Positions 27,345-35,211 of a DNA stretch of 63,671 bases are shown piece by piece. The first letter of the stretch is position 1. Each line of letters starts with the position of its first letter. The notes under the pieces were generated by a model. That model saw only the letters and a list, made by a program, of their open reading frames with translations, was not told the origin of the DNA and did no database searches. The DNA lies in NCBI GenBank assembly GCA_964405465.1, contig CAYONZ010000020.1, positions 1-63,671 of the forward strand, written 5' to 3'. The translations under genes were made by a program, and so were the position numbers. Source of the stretch: CAYONZ01 sp964405465. GTDB lineage: Bacteria; Bdellovibrionota; Bdellovibrionia; Bdellovibrionales; JAMPXM01.

Positions 27345-29135
27345 GTGAATGAAGTGTCAACAGATGCAGTATGGTTGGTGAAAACAGGAGAGAGAATTCT
27401 CGGGCCATACTCTCGAGAAGAAATAGTTGAAAAATTACATTCCAAAGAACTTGTGGTGATCGATGAGGTCACTCTTCCTGGGCGGCGTTGGAAGTACTTA
27501 CGTGAAGAGGCTGAGTTTTCGGCGGTGATCGAAGAAATTCGCAGAGGTTCACATGGGCGAGGTGAAGACACCGAGGTCGCAACTTCGGTGACCATTGAAA
27601 CGACCGCAGCAGATACGATTTCAGATACCATCACCATGCAAGAGCCAACCAACACTTCTCCCGAAGTTCCAGATTGGGTCGAGGGGGCCTCTCAAAATAT
27701 TCAAGAAGCGCAGGTTGTTTCCGAAAAATCTTCGATCCCAAGGCAGAATGCGGCTTCGTATGCTGTTCGCCAGTATGGCGTTTCAAGTGATCGGACTGTC
27801 CAACAAAACTTGCGAAGCTCATCGAAAGTGGGTTGGGCCGCGGCGGGGGCGATAATTGTGATCTGCGGACTTTTTGTTTATCGTTTTTTATCAGCACCCA
27901 AAGAGGTGCCTAAGGAAGATGATTTCACTCATTATATTCGTGAGGCCAATCATGCCTATCGTTTGGGTGAGTACCAGCAAGCACTTCGACCTCTTCGCTT
28001 GGCGCACGAATTGCGATCAACTGAACCCGAGGTGAGCGTCAAGTTGGCGGCTTCTATTCTGCGAGTTGAAAATCAGACTGGTCTGGTGAAAAGTATGATG
28101 CGAGATCTGCTCGCTTTTGCTCATGATGGAGTCTACAAGAAACAGGCCCATAATTTGATAGGGTTAGCCCTGCTGACAGACAATGATGTAGATGAAGCAA
28201 AGACAGCATTTGAAAATGCTCTGGCGATCGATGCAGAATTCGCACCTGCGCTCTATAATTTGGGTTGCGTTTTGTTTTTGCAAAAACAATTCGACAAAGC
28301 TGCCGTGTATTTTCAAAAATCAATAGTGCGCGAAGGTAGCCCAGCGATGGGCTATTTGATGCTTTTACGTACCAATCTCCAAGCCGGTCTGGCGACCAAA
28401 AAAGCTTCCTATTTTGATTCTGCTGAAATCACGATGAAACAAATCTGGGATCGTTTTGCAGATTTTCGCCAAGAGGCATCTGTCATCGGAGCCTATCTGG
28501 CCACTCTCAGAAATGACAATCAAGAAGTGGCCATCAATGTGCGCCGTGCACTTCTTGCTGACCCGTTCTTAACCAACGAACATATTCATGACGCCAACTA
28601 CGGTATTGAATTATTGGGCTGGAATCACCTTTTACAGATGTGTGAGGAGACCGCGAAGTTTGATGGAAAAGCCCATTACAATAAAGCACTCTTGGCGATT
28701 TGTTTAGACAAAGTGGGCAAGGGTGCCGAGGCCAAAAAAATCTTAAAAGAGGTGTTTGATTCGATTCCCACCGATTCTCTGGTGCAAAGTATGAAGGCCT
28801 ACCTGGCTTGGACATCAGGCCAAGAGGATGAGGCCTATGGAATTCTCAAGGGCACCACCGGTGGAAACTATGAAGTCGCCAATATTCTATTGGGACGCTA
28901 TTGTTTAAAGATTCAGGACTATGCTTGTGCGAAAAAAGAATTCGAACGTGTGCGCCTCACACTCGGTAACCTCGTTGCTTTAACCGGCCTAGCAACTCTT
29001 TCTCTTAAAGAGGGCCAGGTCGGAGATGCCGGGCCCAAAGTTGAGCGGGCGCGGTCGTTGTCGCCAAACTATCGTCCTCTTTTGGTTTTGGATGAGAAGA
29101 TGGATGCCATCGCCGATGCCAAAAAAGACAATTGA
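27345..29135 (+). CDS. GYF-like, single-pass, TPR-repeat protein
   Basis: The 596-aa protein starts with a GYF-like domain (residues 8-60: Val-Trp-Leu-Val..Gly-Pro-Tyr-Ser-Arg-Glu-Glu-Ile). An acidic linker and one transmembrane helix (about 165-183) follow. Then come about 400 residues of tetratricopeptide repeats, clear in ALYNLGCVLFLQKQFDKAAV and neighbours. The orientation is likely a cytoplasmic GYF and a periplasmic TPR arm. The GTG 27345 start has an AAAGGGAG site; the frame continues back to a TTG overlapping the purH stop. It is probably cotranscribed with the lipoprotein after it, whose start lies 17 nt downstream, and may form a complex with it. Confidence 0.8.
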   Translation: MNEVSTDAVWLVKTGERILGPYSREEIVEKLHSKELVVIDEVTLPGRRWKYLREEAEFSAVIEEIRRGSHGRGEDTEVATSVTIETTAADTISDTITMQEPTNTSPEVPDWVEGASQNIQEAQVVSEKSSIPRQNAASYAVRQYGVSSDRTVQQNLRSSSKVGWAAAGAIIVICGLFVYRFLSAPKEVPKEDDFTHYIREANHAYRLGEYQQALRPLRLAHELRSTEPEVSVKLAASILRVENQTGLVKSMMRDLLAFAHDGVYKKQAHNLIGLALLTDNDVDEAKTAFENALAIDAEFAPALYNLGCVLFLQKQFDKAAVYFQKSIVREGSPAMGYLMLLRTNLQAGLATKKASYFDSAEITMKQIWDRFADFRQEASVIGAYLATLRNDNQEVAINVRRALLADPFLTNEHIHDANYGIELLGWNHLLQMCEETAKFDGKAHYNKALLAICLDKVGKGAEAKKILKEVFDSIPTDSLVQSMKAYLAWTSGQEDEAYGILKGTTGGNYEVANILLGRYCLKIQDYACAKKEFERVRLTLGNLVALTGLATLSLKEGQVGDAGPKVERARSLSPNYRPLLVLDEKMDAIADAKKDN

Positions 29136-29152
29136 TTTGTAAGGGGAGCCAG

Positions 29153-30016
29153 ATGCAAACAAAATATGTTTGGTTAATTTTGCTACTTCCCCTTTGCGTA
29201 TTGAATCTAAGATGCAAAAAAGAGCCACTTGCAAAAACACTTCATTTTGAAAAGCAAAGTCTTTTGAAATCGGCAAATGATGTGAGCTTACCGCTTTCGC
29301 TCTGGCAAAAAATTGACGAAACCTATGTTCCAACCCCTGTTGCCACGAAATCACATTCCGGCGAGGCTGGCAAAGAAGGTGCTAAGGAGGGGGGCAAAGA
29401 GGGCGAGGGAAAAGGTGAAAAGGGAGCAGAAAAAGAAAGTGGTAAGGGCGAAGAAAAAAAATCTGAACATGGCGGTGCTCCTCCTGCCGAGCATGGAACA
29501 GGCAAAGAAAAATCTGGAGAGTCTGGTGGGCACGGTGGTAAGAAAGTGCAACTTGAGAAGCCAGATATTGATTTTGCAGGAGTTCGAGTATTTTTGATGG
29601 AGCGAACTCCAGGGATTCTTGGAGGTAAGAACTTAGAATTGGCTTTTGGTACAGGAGGGGGCGAGCTAGATTTGGCGGACTATGTTCAACTAGATCGTGG
29701 AACGTTTAGTGTTGCATTCGAAATTAGCAGTCCCCACGGCGAGGCTCCGCTGAGAGTTTTTTTCTTGAGTAATTCGCGTCGGCGTAAGGTTGGCTACGAT
29801 TCTTACGGCTCAGGCTGTGAGAATTTTTATGAAATCTCCAGTTATTTTAATAAAGCCATGCTTGATCGGGGCCTTCTTGTGAGTTCGACTGATCGGCGTC
29901 ACGTTTCGGCGCTCGTTGGAACCTATATCTTTGCTTTCAACTACGATACCAAGCTAAATCTAAGCCAAGTCACGATTAAAGACTCAAGATTTAAAGACTT
30001 GCACTGCCGTAAATGA
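29153..30016 (+). CDS. Exported lipoprotein-like protein with a Gly/Lys/Glu-rich linker
   Basis: The 287-aa product has an N-terminal signal peptide ending in Leu-Asn-Leu-Arg-Cys; the Arg before the Cys makes it an atypical lipobox. Residues about 65-130 are a low-complexity spacer of Gly, Lys and Glu with some His, probably disordered and able to span peptidoglycan. The last 150 residues form a beta-rich domain with two cysteines (in SGCENF and LHCRK) that may pair. The start has an AAGGGGAG site 17 nt after the TPR gene. No family recognised. Confidence 0.7.
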   Translation: MQTKYVWLILLLPLCVLNLRCKKEPLAKTLHFEKQSLLKSANDVSLPLSLWQKIDETYVPTPVATKSHSGEAGKEGAKEGGKEGEGKGEKGAEKESGKGEEKKSEHGGAPPAEHGTGKEKSGESGGHGGKKVQLEKPDIDFAGVRVFLMERTPGILGGKNLELAFGTGGGELDLADYVQLDRGTFSVAFEISSPHGEAPLRVFFLSNSRRRKVGYDSYGSGCENFYEISSYFNKAMLDRGLLVSSTDRRHVSALVGTYIFAFNYDTKLNLSQVTIKDSRFKDLHCRK

Positions 30017-30049
30017 ACCATTAATTAGGACACTAACTGCGAGGATAAA

Positions 30050-31087
30050 ATGTCATCTGAAAGTCTAGAATCTGATTTAAAATCGAGTGAAGAGTCCAAA
30101 TCTGGTCAACCGGCGGTACCAAGCGCAAAGGTCTTTGTTAAGGATCTTGAAGATCGACAACAGTTTCATTCGACGTTTTTAGTTAAAGACAAAACCTTGC
30201 TTGTCGACAAAAAGGGAAAGTCCTACATCGGTATGAGTATCGCGGATAGCTCAGGGCAAATTGATGCTCGTATTTGGGATAACGTCGACTCGCTGACTCA
30301 TGTCTTTCAGAGTGGTGATGTTGTTAAGATCAAAGGGCAAATTCAGATTTTTCAAAACCGTAAGCAGGCTGTTGTGCATAAGTTAGAGCGCGTTGACTCA
30401 TCGGAAGTCAATATGACCGATTTTGTAACTCAATCCGCTCGGTCTGGGGAAGAAATGTTTCAGCAGCTCATGCAATATGTTGGGGAAGTACAAAATCATC
30501 ACATCAAACAGCTTTTGTCAGATACGCTCACTGATCCCGAAATTCGCAGCAAACTTTTGCGAGCTCCTGCCGCCAAGACAATTCATCACGCGTACCTAGG
30601 GGGATTGCTCGAACACATCATTAGTATTTGTGGAGTGATGAAGGCTCTTGCCATGCACTATCGTCTTTTCGATGTGAAGCTCAATCTTGATTTTCTCTAT
30701 TTTGGTGCCATCTACCATGACATTGGTAAAATTTGGGAGCTGCAATACGAGAACAGCATTTCTTATACTGATCGCGGTAAGTTAATTGGTCATATGGTTA
30801 TGGCGGTTGAGCTTGTTGAAAAAAAGGCCTCACGTATTTTGGCGTTTCCCGAAGATCTCAAGGTCTTGCTTAAGCACATCATCTTGAGTCATCACGGAAA
30901 ACTTGAGTATGGATCACCGAAGTTGCCGATGTTTCTCGAGGCGGTACTCGTTGCCTCGATTGACGATCTTGATAGTAAGATCAATACGATTGATATGTTT
31001 ATGAAATCTGAGCGTGCCTCAGGTGAGGACTGGAGCAAATTCAATCAGATGTTTGAACGGTATTTTTATTTGAGGTCTGGCGAGTGA
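30050..31087 (+). CDS. YhaM-like 3'-5' exoribonuclease (OB-fold plus HD domain)
   Basis: The 345-aa protein joins an OB-fold nucleic-acid-binding domain (about residues 22-118, KGKSYIGMSIADSSGQIDARIWD) to an HD phosphohydrolase domain. The metal-binding residues are visible in GLLEHIISI, FGAIYHDIGK, GHMVMA and IILSHHGKLEYG. This is the YhaM/Cbf1 layout, in which the HD domain degrades single-stranded RNA or DNA from the 3' end. It is cytoplasmic. Its stop overlaps the cysE-like start (GTGA). The precise substrate is not given by sequence. Confidence 0.88.
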   Translation: MSSESLESDLKSSEESKSGQPAVPSAKVFVKDLEDRQQFHSTFLVKDKTLLVDKKGKSYIGMSIADSSGQIDARIWDNVDSLTHVFQSGDVVKIKGQIQIFQNRKQAVVHKLERVDSSEVNMTDFVTQSARSGEEMFQQLMQYVGEVQNHHIKQLLSDTLTDPEIRSKLLRAPAAKTIHHAYLGGLLEHIISICGVMKALAMHYRLFDVKLNLDFLYFGAIYHDIGKIWELQYENSISYTDRGKLIGHMVMAVELVEKKASRILAFPEDLKVLLKHIILSHHGKLEYGSPKLPMFLEAVLVASIDDLDSKINTIDMFMKSERASGEDWSKFNQMFERYFYLRSGE

Positions 31088-31641
31088 TAGATTTTTTAAA
31101 GGCATATAAGAACTATGATCCTGCTGCGAAATCGGTTATCGAAATCGCATTGCTCTACCCAGGGCCGAAGGCTGTTTTATTTCACCGTGTGGCGCATTTT
31201 CTCTATACTAAGAATCTTTTCTTTTTGGCGCGATTTGTTCAGGAGTTTTCTCGCTGGTTAACTGGAGTGGAGATTCATCCGGGAGCACAAATTGGCAAGC
31301 GGCTCGTGATTGATCATGGAATGGGTATCGTGATTGGTGAAACTGCAGAAATTGGTGATGATTGCATTATCTTTCACGGTGTGAATTTGGGTGGAGTGAA
31401 GTTCAATCAAGGCAAACGGCACCCCACAATTGGCAATCGAGTTTTGATCGGATCAGGGGCCAAAATCTTAGGCCCCATCACGGTCGGCGATGGAGCTCGT
31501 GTCGGTGCCAATGCTGTAGTTACCAAAAGTATTCCAGCGGGAAAGACAGTTGTTGCTCCACTGGGCTTGGTGTTGGAGCGAAACCAAGCGCCACCGATTG
31601 TCTCAATTGCTGAGCAAAACGATGAAGCAGAGGCAGATTAA
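31084..31641 (+). CDS. cysE: Serine O-acetyltransferase (CysE-like)
   Basis: The 185-aa hexapeptide-repeat enzyme transfers acetyl from acetyl-CoA to L-serine, giving O-acetylserine for cysteine synthesis. Family motifs are GVEIHPGAQIGKRLVIDHG, GIVIGETAEIGDD, GGVKFNQGKRHPTIG and the left-handed helix repeats up to AGKTVVAPLG. It is the short form, without the longer N-terminal domain of E. coli CysE. The start is GTG 31084 overlapping the nuclease stop by 4 nt. It is convergent with rsmI, 43 bp away, and no terminator hairpin is visible between them. Confidence 0.92.
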   Translation: MIDFLKAYKNYDPAAKSVIEIALLYPGPKAVLFHRVAHFLYTKNLFFLARFVQEFSRWLTGVEIHPGAQIGKRLVIDHGMGIVIGETAEIGDDCIIFHGVNLGGVKFNQGKRHPTIGNRVLIGSGAKILGPITVGDGARVGANAVVTKSIPAGKTVVAPLGLVLERNQAPPIVSIAEQNDEAEAD

Positions 31642-31684
31642 GACTCTTTGCCACTCAAAAAATACTCAAAAAATATCGCAATTA

Positions 31685-32605
31685 CTATTTGTGCTTTTTA
31701 AATTTCCGCTGATGTTGCGTTGCTAAGCCGTGTTTGGTGTTGGCTTGGCCGCGCGAGTCTCTTTGACTGGCATCACGTCCAGAGGCCACCGGCTTTGATT
31801 GTGTTTGCGAATTTGATGGAGAGTTTGATTGTGAATTTGAGTGCGAATCCGTGCGGCGGGCTCCAGCGCGAGAATTAGAGCGAGCATCTGACGACCCTGC
31901 ACTCGCAGAGCGAGTAGTAAATGACCCTGTACTCGCAGAGCGAGTACATGACGAATAAAGCAGCAGCATAAACTCTGCCTTTCGATCTTGTACTTTACCT
32001 GCGATCTCTTGCAGCGATCCCTCCAGAATCTCTTCGGTGGGTTGGGTCAAATCTAGTGCGAGTAAGGCTTGTCGGCCGGGCATGGTCCCAGCCAATTCTC
32101 CTACAAGTTTCTTTAGTCGATAGGGTGTGTCCATTAAGACCACCGCCTGTGTCTCGCGCGATATTTCGATTAGAGCGCGCTGCCGTTCTTCGCGTTCGGC
32201 AGGTAAAAATCCTCTAAATACAAACTGTTTAATGTTGTCGCCAGCCAAACTCAGGAGACACATAAGGCTTGAAGCACCAGGGTTGGTGGTGACCGCAATT
32301 CCTTTCTTGCGACAGACGGCAACGAGACGTGCGCCTGGGTCACAAAATCCAGGGGTTCCACAATCGGTAACCAGAGCGACCTTACTCTGTGCACAGAGAT
32401 CTGCCAGAGCTGCAACATCCTCGTCCTTGGAGTGCTCATTGAGCACCTCCATGTTTTTGCCCACAATTTCCAGTCGCTTAAGTAAAGTTGAAACCTCGCG
32501 AAATTCTTCGCCAATCACAACATCGGCTTCTTGTAAGCTTTCAATGGCCCGCAAGGTGATGTCCTTGATGTGCCCAATAGGTGTCGCAACGAGAGTCAGA
32601 CTCAT
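31685..32605 (-). CDS. rsmI: RsmI-like tetrapyrrole-methylase-family RNA methyltransferase with a Ser-rich tail
   Basis: The 306-aa protein carries the RsmI core: LVATPIGHIKDITLRA at the N-terminus, a Glu-Glu box, VALVTDCGTPGFCDPG and the TNPGASSLM motif. RsmI methylates the 2'-O of C1402 in 16S rRNA using S-adenosylmethionine. The C-terminal basic helical domain usual in RsmI is missing. From about residue 218 the protein is a Ser/Arg/Gln/Asn-rich tail of 88 residues, part of it coded by tandem DNA repeats, ending in a basic His-Gln-Arg-Lys-Phe-Lys-Lys cluster that could bind RNA. The start overlaps the ttcA stop (ATGA). Confidence 0.85.
   Translation of the reverse strand: MSLTLVATPIGHIKDITLRAIESLQEADVVIGEEFREVSTLLKRLEIVGKNMEVLNEHSKDEDVAALADLCAQSKVALVTDCGTPGFCDPGARLVAVCRKKGIAVTTNPGASSLMCLLSLAGDNIKQFVFRGFLPAEREERQRALIEISRETQAVVLMDTPYRLKKLVGELAGTMPGRQALLALDLTQPTEEILEGSLQEIAGKVQDRKAEFMLLLYSSCTRSASTGSFTTRSASAGSSDARSNSRAGARRTDSHSNSQSNSPSNSQTQSKPVASGRDASQRDSRGQANTKHGLATQHQRKFKKHK
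31893..31946. repeat. Two tandem 30-bp-period repeats inside rsmI
   Basis: A 24-bp unit (31893-31916 and 31923-31946) recurs with one mismatch. Each copy contains the inverted repeat ACTCGC-AGA-GCGAGT. The repeats code the Ser-Ala-Ser part of the RsmI tail. Confidence 0.75.
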
Positions 32606-33723
32606 GTTGTGGCCTCGCAGTTGGAGGTTGCCCCCTCGATGGGTGCTGCATTCTGCGAAAAATCCCAGAGATTTTGATCCAGCAGGTGTGATGGGCGTAT
32701 ATTTGTCATGCTCGACATGATCGAAGAGCGAATATGCGGAATGGCCACTTCGAGCTGCTCGATCATTTTCTTTATCATGCGACGTTTGTAATCGCCATGC
32801 ACAGTTTCACCACACATCAATGGGCACTGACAGCAGACAATCGGAAATTTCATTTTTTTGACGTAGGCTTTAATTTCACCTTCGGTCACATAAACCAACG
32901 GGCGAATCACAACATGCTTTTGGTCATCCGCCAAAAGCTTGGGGGCCATAGCCGCTAACCGACCGATAAAAAATGTATTGAGCAAAAGTGTTTCGATGAA
33001 ATCATCCGCATGATGACCCAGGGCAATTTTATTGCAACCATATTTATCCGCGAGGCCATAGAGAGCACCTCTTCGAAGTCTTGAACAAAGTGAGCAAGGA
33101 GTGGCGCCCTCAGATTTCTCCTCGATGATTTTTGCAATATTGAAAAACTCCATATGGTATTCATAGCCGCGATCTCGAACATAGTCCTCAACAACATCCT
33201 GTCGAAAACCTGCGTATCCTTGGTCAATATTCACAGCGACTAAATCGAACTTCACTGGGGCTCGCTTGCGGAGTTTATTTAAAATTTCAAGCATGGCCCA
33301 AGAGTCTTTACCTCCCGAGATTGCTACAAGTATACGATCGCCCTCCTCAATGAGCTGATAGTGAGCGATGGCCTTACCGACCGAGCGATTAATGCGCATC
33401 TCAAGTTTCTCAAGCGTAAAATCATCCCACACTTTTGGTAGAGATGGATCTGTTGTCTTATTTTTTTTGACCGAGACGCTGGAGGAACCTTTGGTCTGAC
33501 CACTTTCGAATTGTTCGCTCAGACTTTCAGTTGAAATAGCTTTCTCGATATTTGTAGAGCTGTTATTGGCCAGATTATTGGCCTCGGCCTCGTGGCGACG
33601 GCGTAGGCTATCGCTCACCAGCTCTTGCAGACTTTCAAGAAAATCAGGCTGGGGTTCATTTACCCCTAAATTGGAATTTGCGGATGGTGAATGAGCTGGA
33701 TTTATAAGGTTTTCTATATTCAT
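32602..33723 (-). CDS. ttcA: tRNA 2-thiocytidine synthetase (TtcA)
   Basis: The 373-aa PP-loop enzyme puts sulphur on C32 of tRNA. The ATP pyrophosphatase loop SGGKDS lies at residues 136-141. It has the TtcA cysteine pairs (Cys-Ser-Leu-Cys, and a later Cys-Cys-Gln-Cys-Pro-Leu-Met-Cys cluster) that hold the Fe-S cluster, the IALGHHADD motif, and a family ending around NIRPSHLLD. About 90 N-terminal residues, polar and low in complexity, precede the family domain (E. coli TtcA has its PP-loop near residue 47). An internal start is possible, though the frame is open and has an ATG at 33723. It is coupled to rsmI by a 4-nt overlap. Confidence 0.92.
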   Translation of the reverse strand: MNIENLINPAHSPSANSNLGVNEPQPDFLESLQELVSDSLRRRHEAEANNLANNSSTNIEKAISTESLSEQFESGQTKGSSSVSVKKNKTTDPSLPKVWDDFTLEKLEMRINRSVGKAIAHYQLIEEGDRILVAISGGKDSWAMLEILNKLRKRAPVKFDLVAVNIDQGYAGFRQDVVEDYVRDRGYEYHMEFFNIAKIIEEKSEGATPCSLCSRLRRGALYGLADKYGCNKIALGHHADDFIETLLLNTFFIGRLAAMAPKLLADDQKHVVIRPLVYVTEGEIKAYVKKMKFPIVCCQCPLMCGETVHGDYKRRMIKKMIEQLEVAIPHIRSSIMSSMTNIRPSHLLDQNLWDFSQNAAPIEGATSNCEATT

Positions 33724-33918
33724 GGTGATGGCCTATCGCAATCAAGGGAAGAAGTAAAGATCCGAGGGTCACCTATGCCACAGTTAATCCACCAGATGTG
33801 CCCCAGATGTACTGGTTCCACTTGCGACCTCCAACTCACTGAAGATGCACCTTGGTGTTTTACCAAAGTTTTCTTAGTTGTAAAATGTGTAGTCAGGGGT
33901 AGATTTGAAAGAGGCTGC

Positions 33919-33988
33919 AGGGTTTGTCCTCACTTGGTCTGACGTCGCGATTAGAAGTTGTAGGCCAGTCCAATGAGGCTACACCCCA
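33919..33988. repeat. Short diverged copy of the MITE-like element
   Basis: The left end AGGGTTTGTCCTCACTTGG and the right end CCAATGAGGCTACACCC are imperfect inverted copies of each other. Both resemble the termini of the 7901-8061 element, and GACGTCGCGA follows the left end as in the full copy. The internal part is shorter, giving a 70-bp hairpin. It lies in the 287-bp gap between divergent ttcA and the Nudix gene and ends 22 bp before the TTG start. The rest of that gap shows no gene. Confidence 0.6.
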
Positions 33989-34010
33989 AAACACCTAGAG
34001 GGAGTCTATC

Positions 34011-34739
34011 TTGAGCAAAACGCCATTAGCAAAAAGTTCCAGTGTACGGTGGAAAGTAAAGAGCACGAAAGAGTTGATGCAGGCTGGTCTTTTTCGGTTG
34101 CGATCTGATGAACTTGAGTTGCCCGATGGTCGAGTGATGCCTCGGTACTATGTCATGGAATTTCCTGAATGGGTGAATATCATTCCCGTGACAAGAGATG
34201 GAAAGATTGTATTGGTGGAACAATATCGGCACGCCAGTGGAGAGTATGAGCTGGAAATCCCAGGAGGTATGGCCAACACACCTAAAGATTCAGGTCAAGA
34301 CTTTGCACTTGGAGCGGCTTCGGCAACCAAAGAAACGAGTGGCTTGGCCAGTGGTGTTTTGGTTAGTGGTGGAGCAGTCGATGGATCTACAAACCGATCT
34401 CTAAAAATTGCTGCTGTTGCCAAAAATTCTATGGCTGAAGATGCTGTGCGAGAGTTGCGTGAAGAAACTGGTTATTGTCCTGAACGCACCGAATATTTGT
34501 TTTCACATTCGCCAAACCCAGCCATGCAGTCGAATCAAATGCATACTTTTATTGGCTGGAATTGTGATTTGCTTGGGGAGCCTGAACCTGACCCCTTCGA
34601 AGAACTTGCGGTTCATTTAGTTTCGCTCGAGCAATTAAAGGAACTTGTCTACAACTCAAAAATTCGCCATTCGTTGATGGTGGCCTCAATACTTTTTGCT
34701 CTACCTAAGCTTGAAAAAGAAATGGGAGAAAAAAAATGA
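34011..34739 (+). CDS. Nudix hydrolase, ADP-ribose-pyrophosphatase-like, with an insertion in the Nudix box
   Basis: The 242-aa protein resembles ADP-ribose and nucleoside-diphosphate-sugar hydrolases: VRWKVKSTKELMQAG, a beta sheet with PGGM, and the helix VRELREETGY, which supplies the metal-binding glutamates. In the normal box 14 residues separate the second Gly from the Arg of REL; here Gly86 and Arg147 are 61 apart, so about 47 Ala/Ser/Gly-rich residues are inserted in the loop. The rest of the fold looks intact (HSPNPAMQSNQMHTFIG, EELAVHLVSLEQL). The start is TTG 34011 with an AGAGGGAG site. It is coupled to the PDZ gene by ATGA. Confidence 0.85.
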   Translation: MSKTPLAKSSSVRWKVKSTKELMQAGLFRLRSDELELPDGRVMPRYYVMEFPEWVNIIPVTRDGKIVLVEQYRHASGEYELEIPGGMANTPKDSGQDFALGAASATKETSGLASGVLVSGGAVDGSTNRSLKIAAVAKNSMAEDAVRELREETGYCPERTEYLFSHSPNPAMQSNQMHTFIGWNCDLLGEPEPDPFEELAVHLVSLEQLKELVYNSKIRHSLMVASILFALPKLEKEMGEKK

Positions 34740-35209
34740 CATTCTGGAGTCGGCTTGTCCACAAATCGCGTCGCCGTCGCAATATTATCATGTTGTTCAT
34801 CGTCGCAGGCCAACTGGCCTTGGCTGGGCAGCTTTTAAAAAAGGAATCTGCCGGTTCGCCCACGATGCCGGTGTTGATTCGAACTGAGGTCAAGCGGCAT
34901 GATGTGCAGGTGGCTCAGGAAGACTTAATGACCACACTTATGTCAGCAAATCTTGCCCCAGTAAAAGATAAAAAAGCTGGAAAGGTGATGGGCTATCAAT
35001 TTGTCTCGATTGAAAAGGGAAGCCTCATTCAGAAAGTCGGCTTCAAAGAAGATGATATTCTTCAAGCCGTGCAGGGTGAAAACATTTCGTCACCTGACCA
35101 AGCCATGCAAATTTACCAAACGTTGAGTGAAGCAAAAACCGAAAGAGTTCGGTTTGATTTTTTGCGTTCCGGAAAAAAGCATAGGCTCGAAGTCAAGGTC
35201 ATCAACTAG
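34736..35209 (+). CDS. Single-pass PDZ-domain protein, GspC-like C-terminal part
   Basis: The 157-aa protein has a basic N-terminus (Lys-Ser-Arg-Arg-Arg-Arg), one membrane helix (about residues 16-33) and a short linker. A C-terminal PDZ-like domain follows (about 75-157: Gly-Tyr-Gln-Phe-Val-Ser-Ile-Glu-Lys-Gly-Ser, LIQKVGFKEDDILQAVQGE). The layout resembles the inner-membrane protein GspC of type II secretion without the homology-region domain, but no other gsp gene is in the window, so the role is open. The start overlaps the Nudix stop (ATGA). The TPR/HTH-like gene begins 2 nt after its stop. Confidence 0.78.
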   Translation: MTFWSRLVHKSRRRRNIIMLFIVAGQLALAGQLLKKESAGSPTMPVLIRTEVKRHDVQVAQEDLMTTLMSANLAPVKDKKAGKVMGYQFVSIEKGSLIQKVGFKEDDILQAVQGENISSPDQAMQIYQTLSEAKTERVRFDFLRSGKKHRLEVKVIN

Positions 35210-35211
35210 GC

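Noticed and set aside
33691..33942. Plus-strand frame with several Cys upstream of the Nudix gene, zinc-ribbon-like at first sight
   Set aside because: It begins inside ttcA antisense and runs into the MITE-like copy; no start signal.
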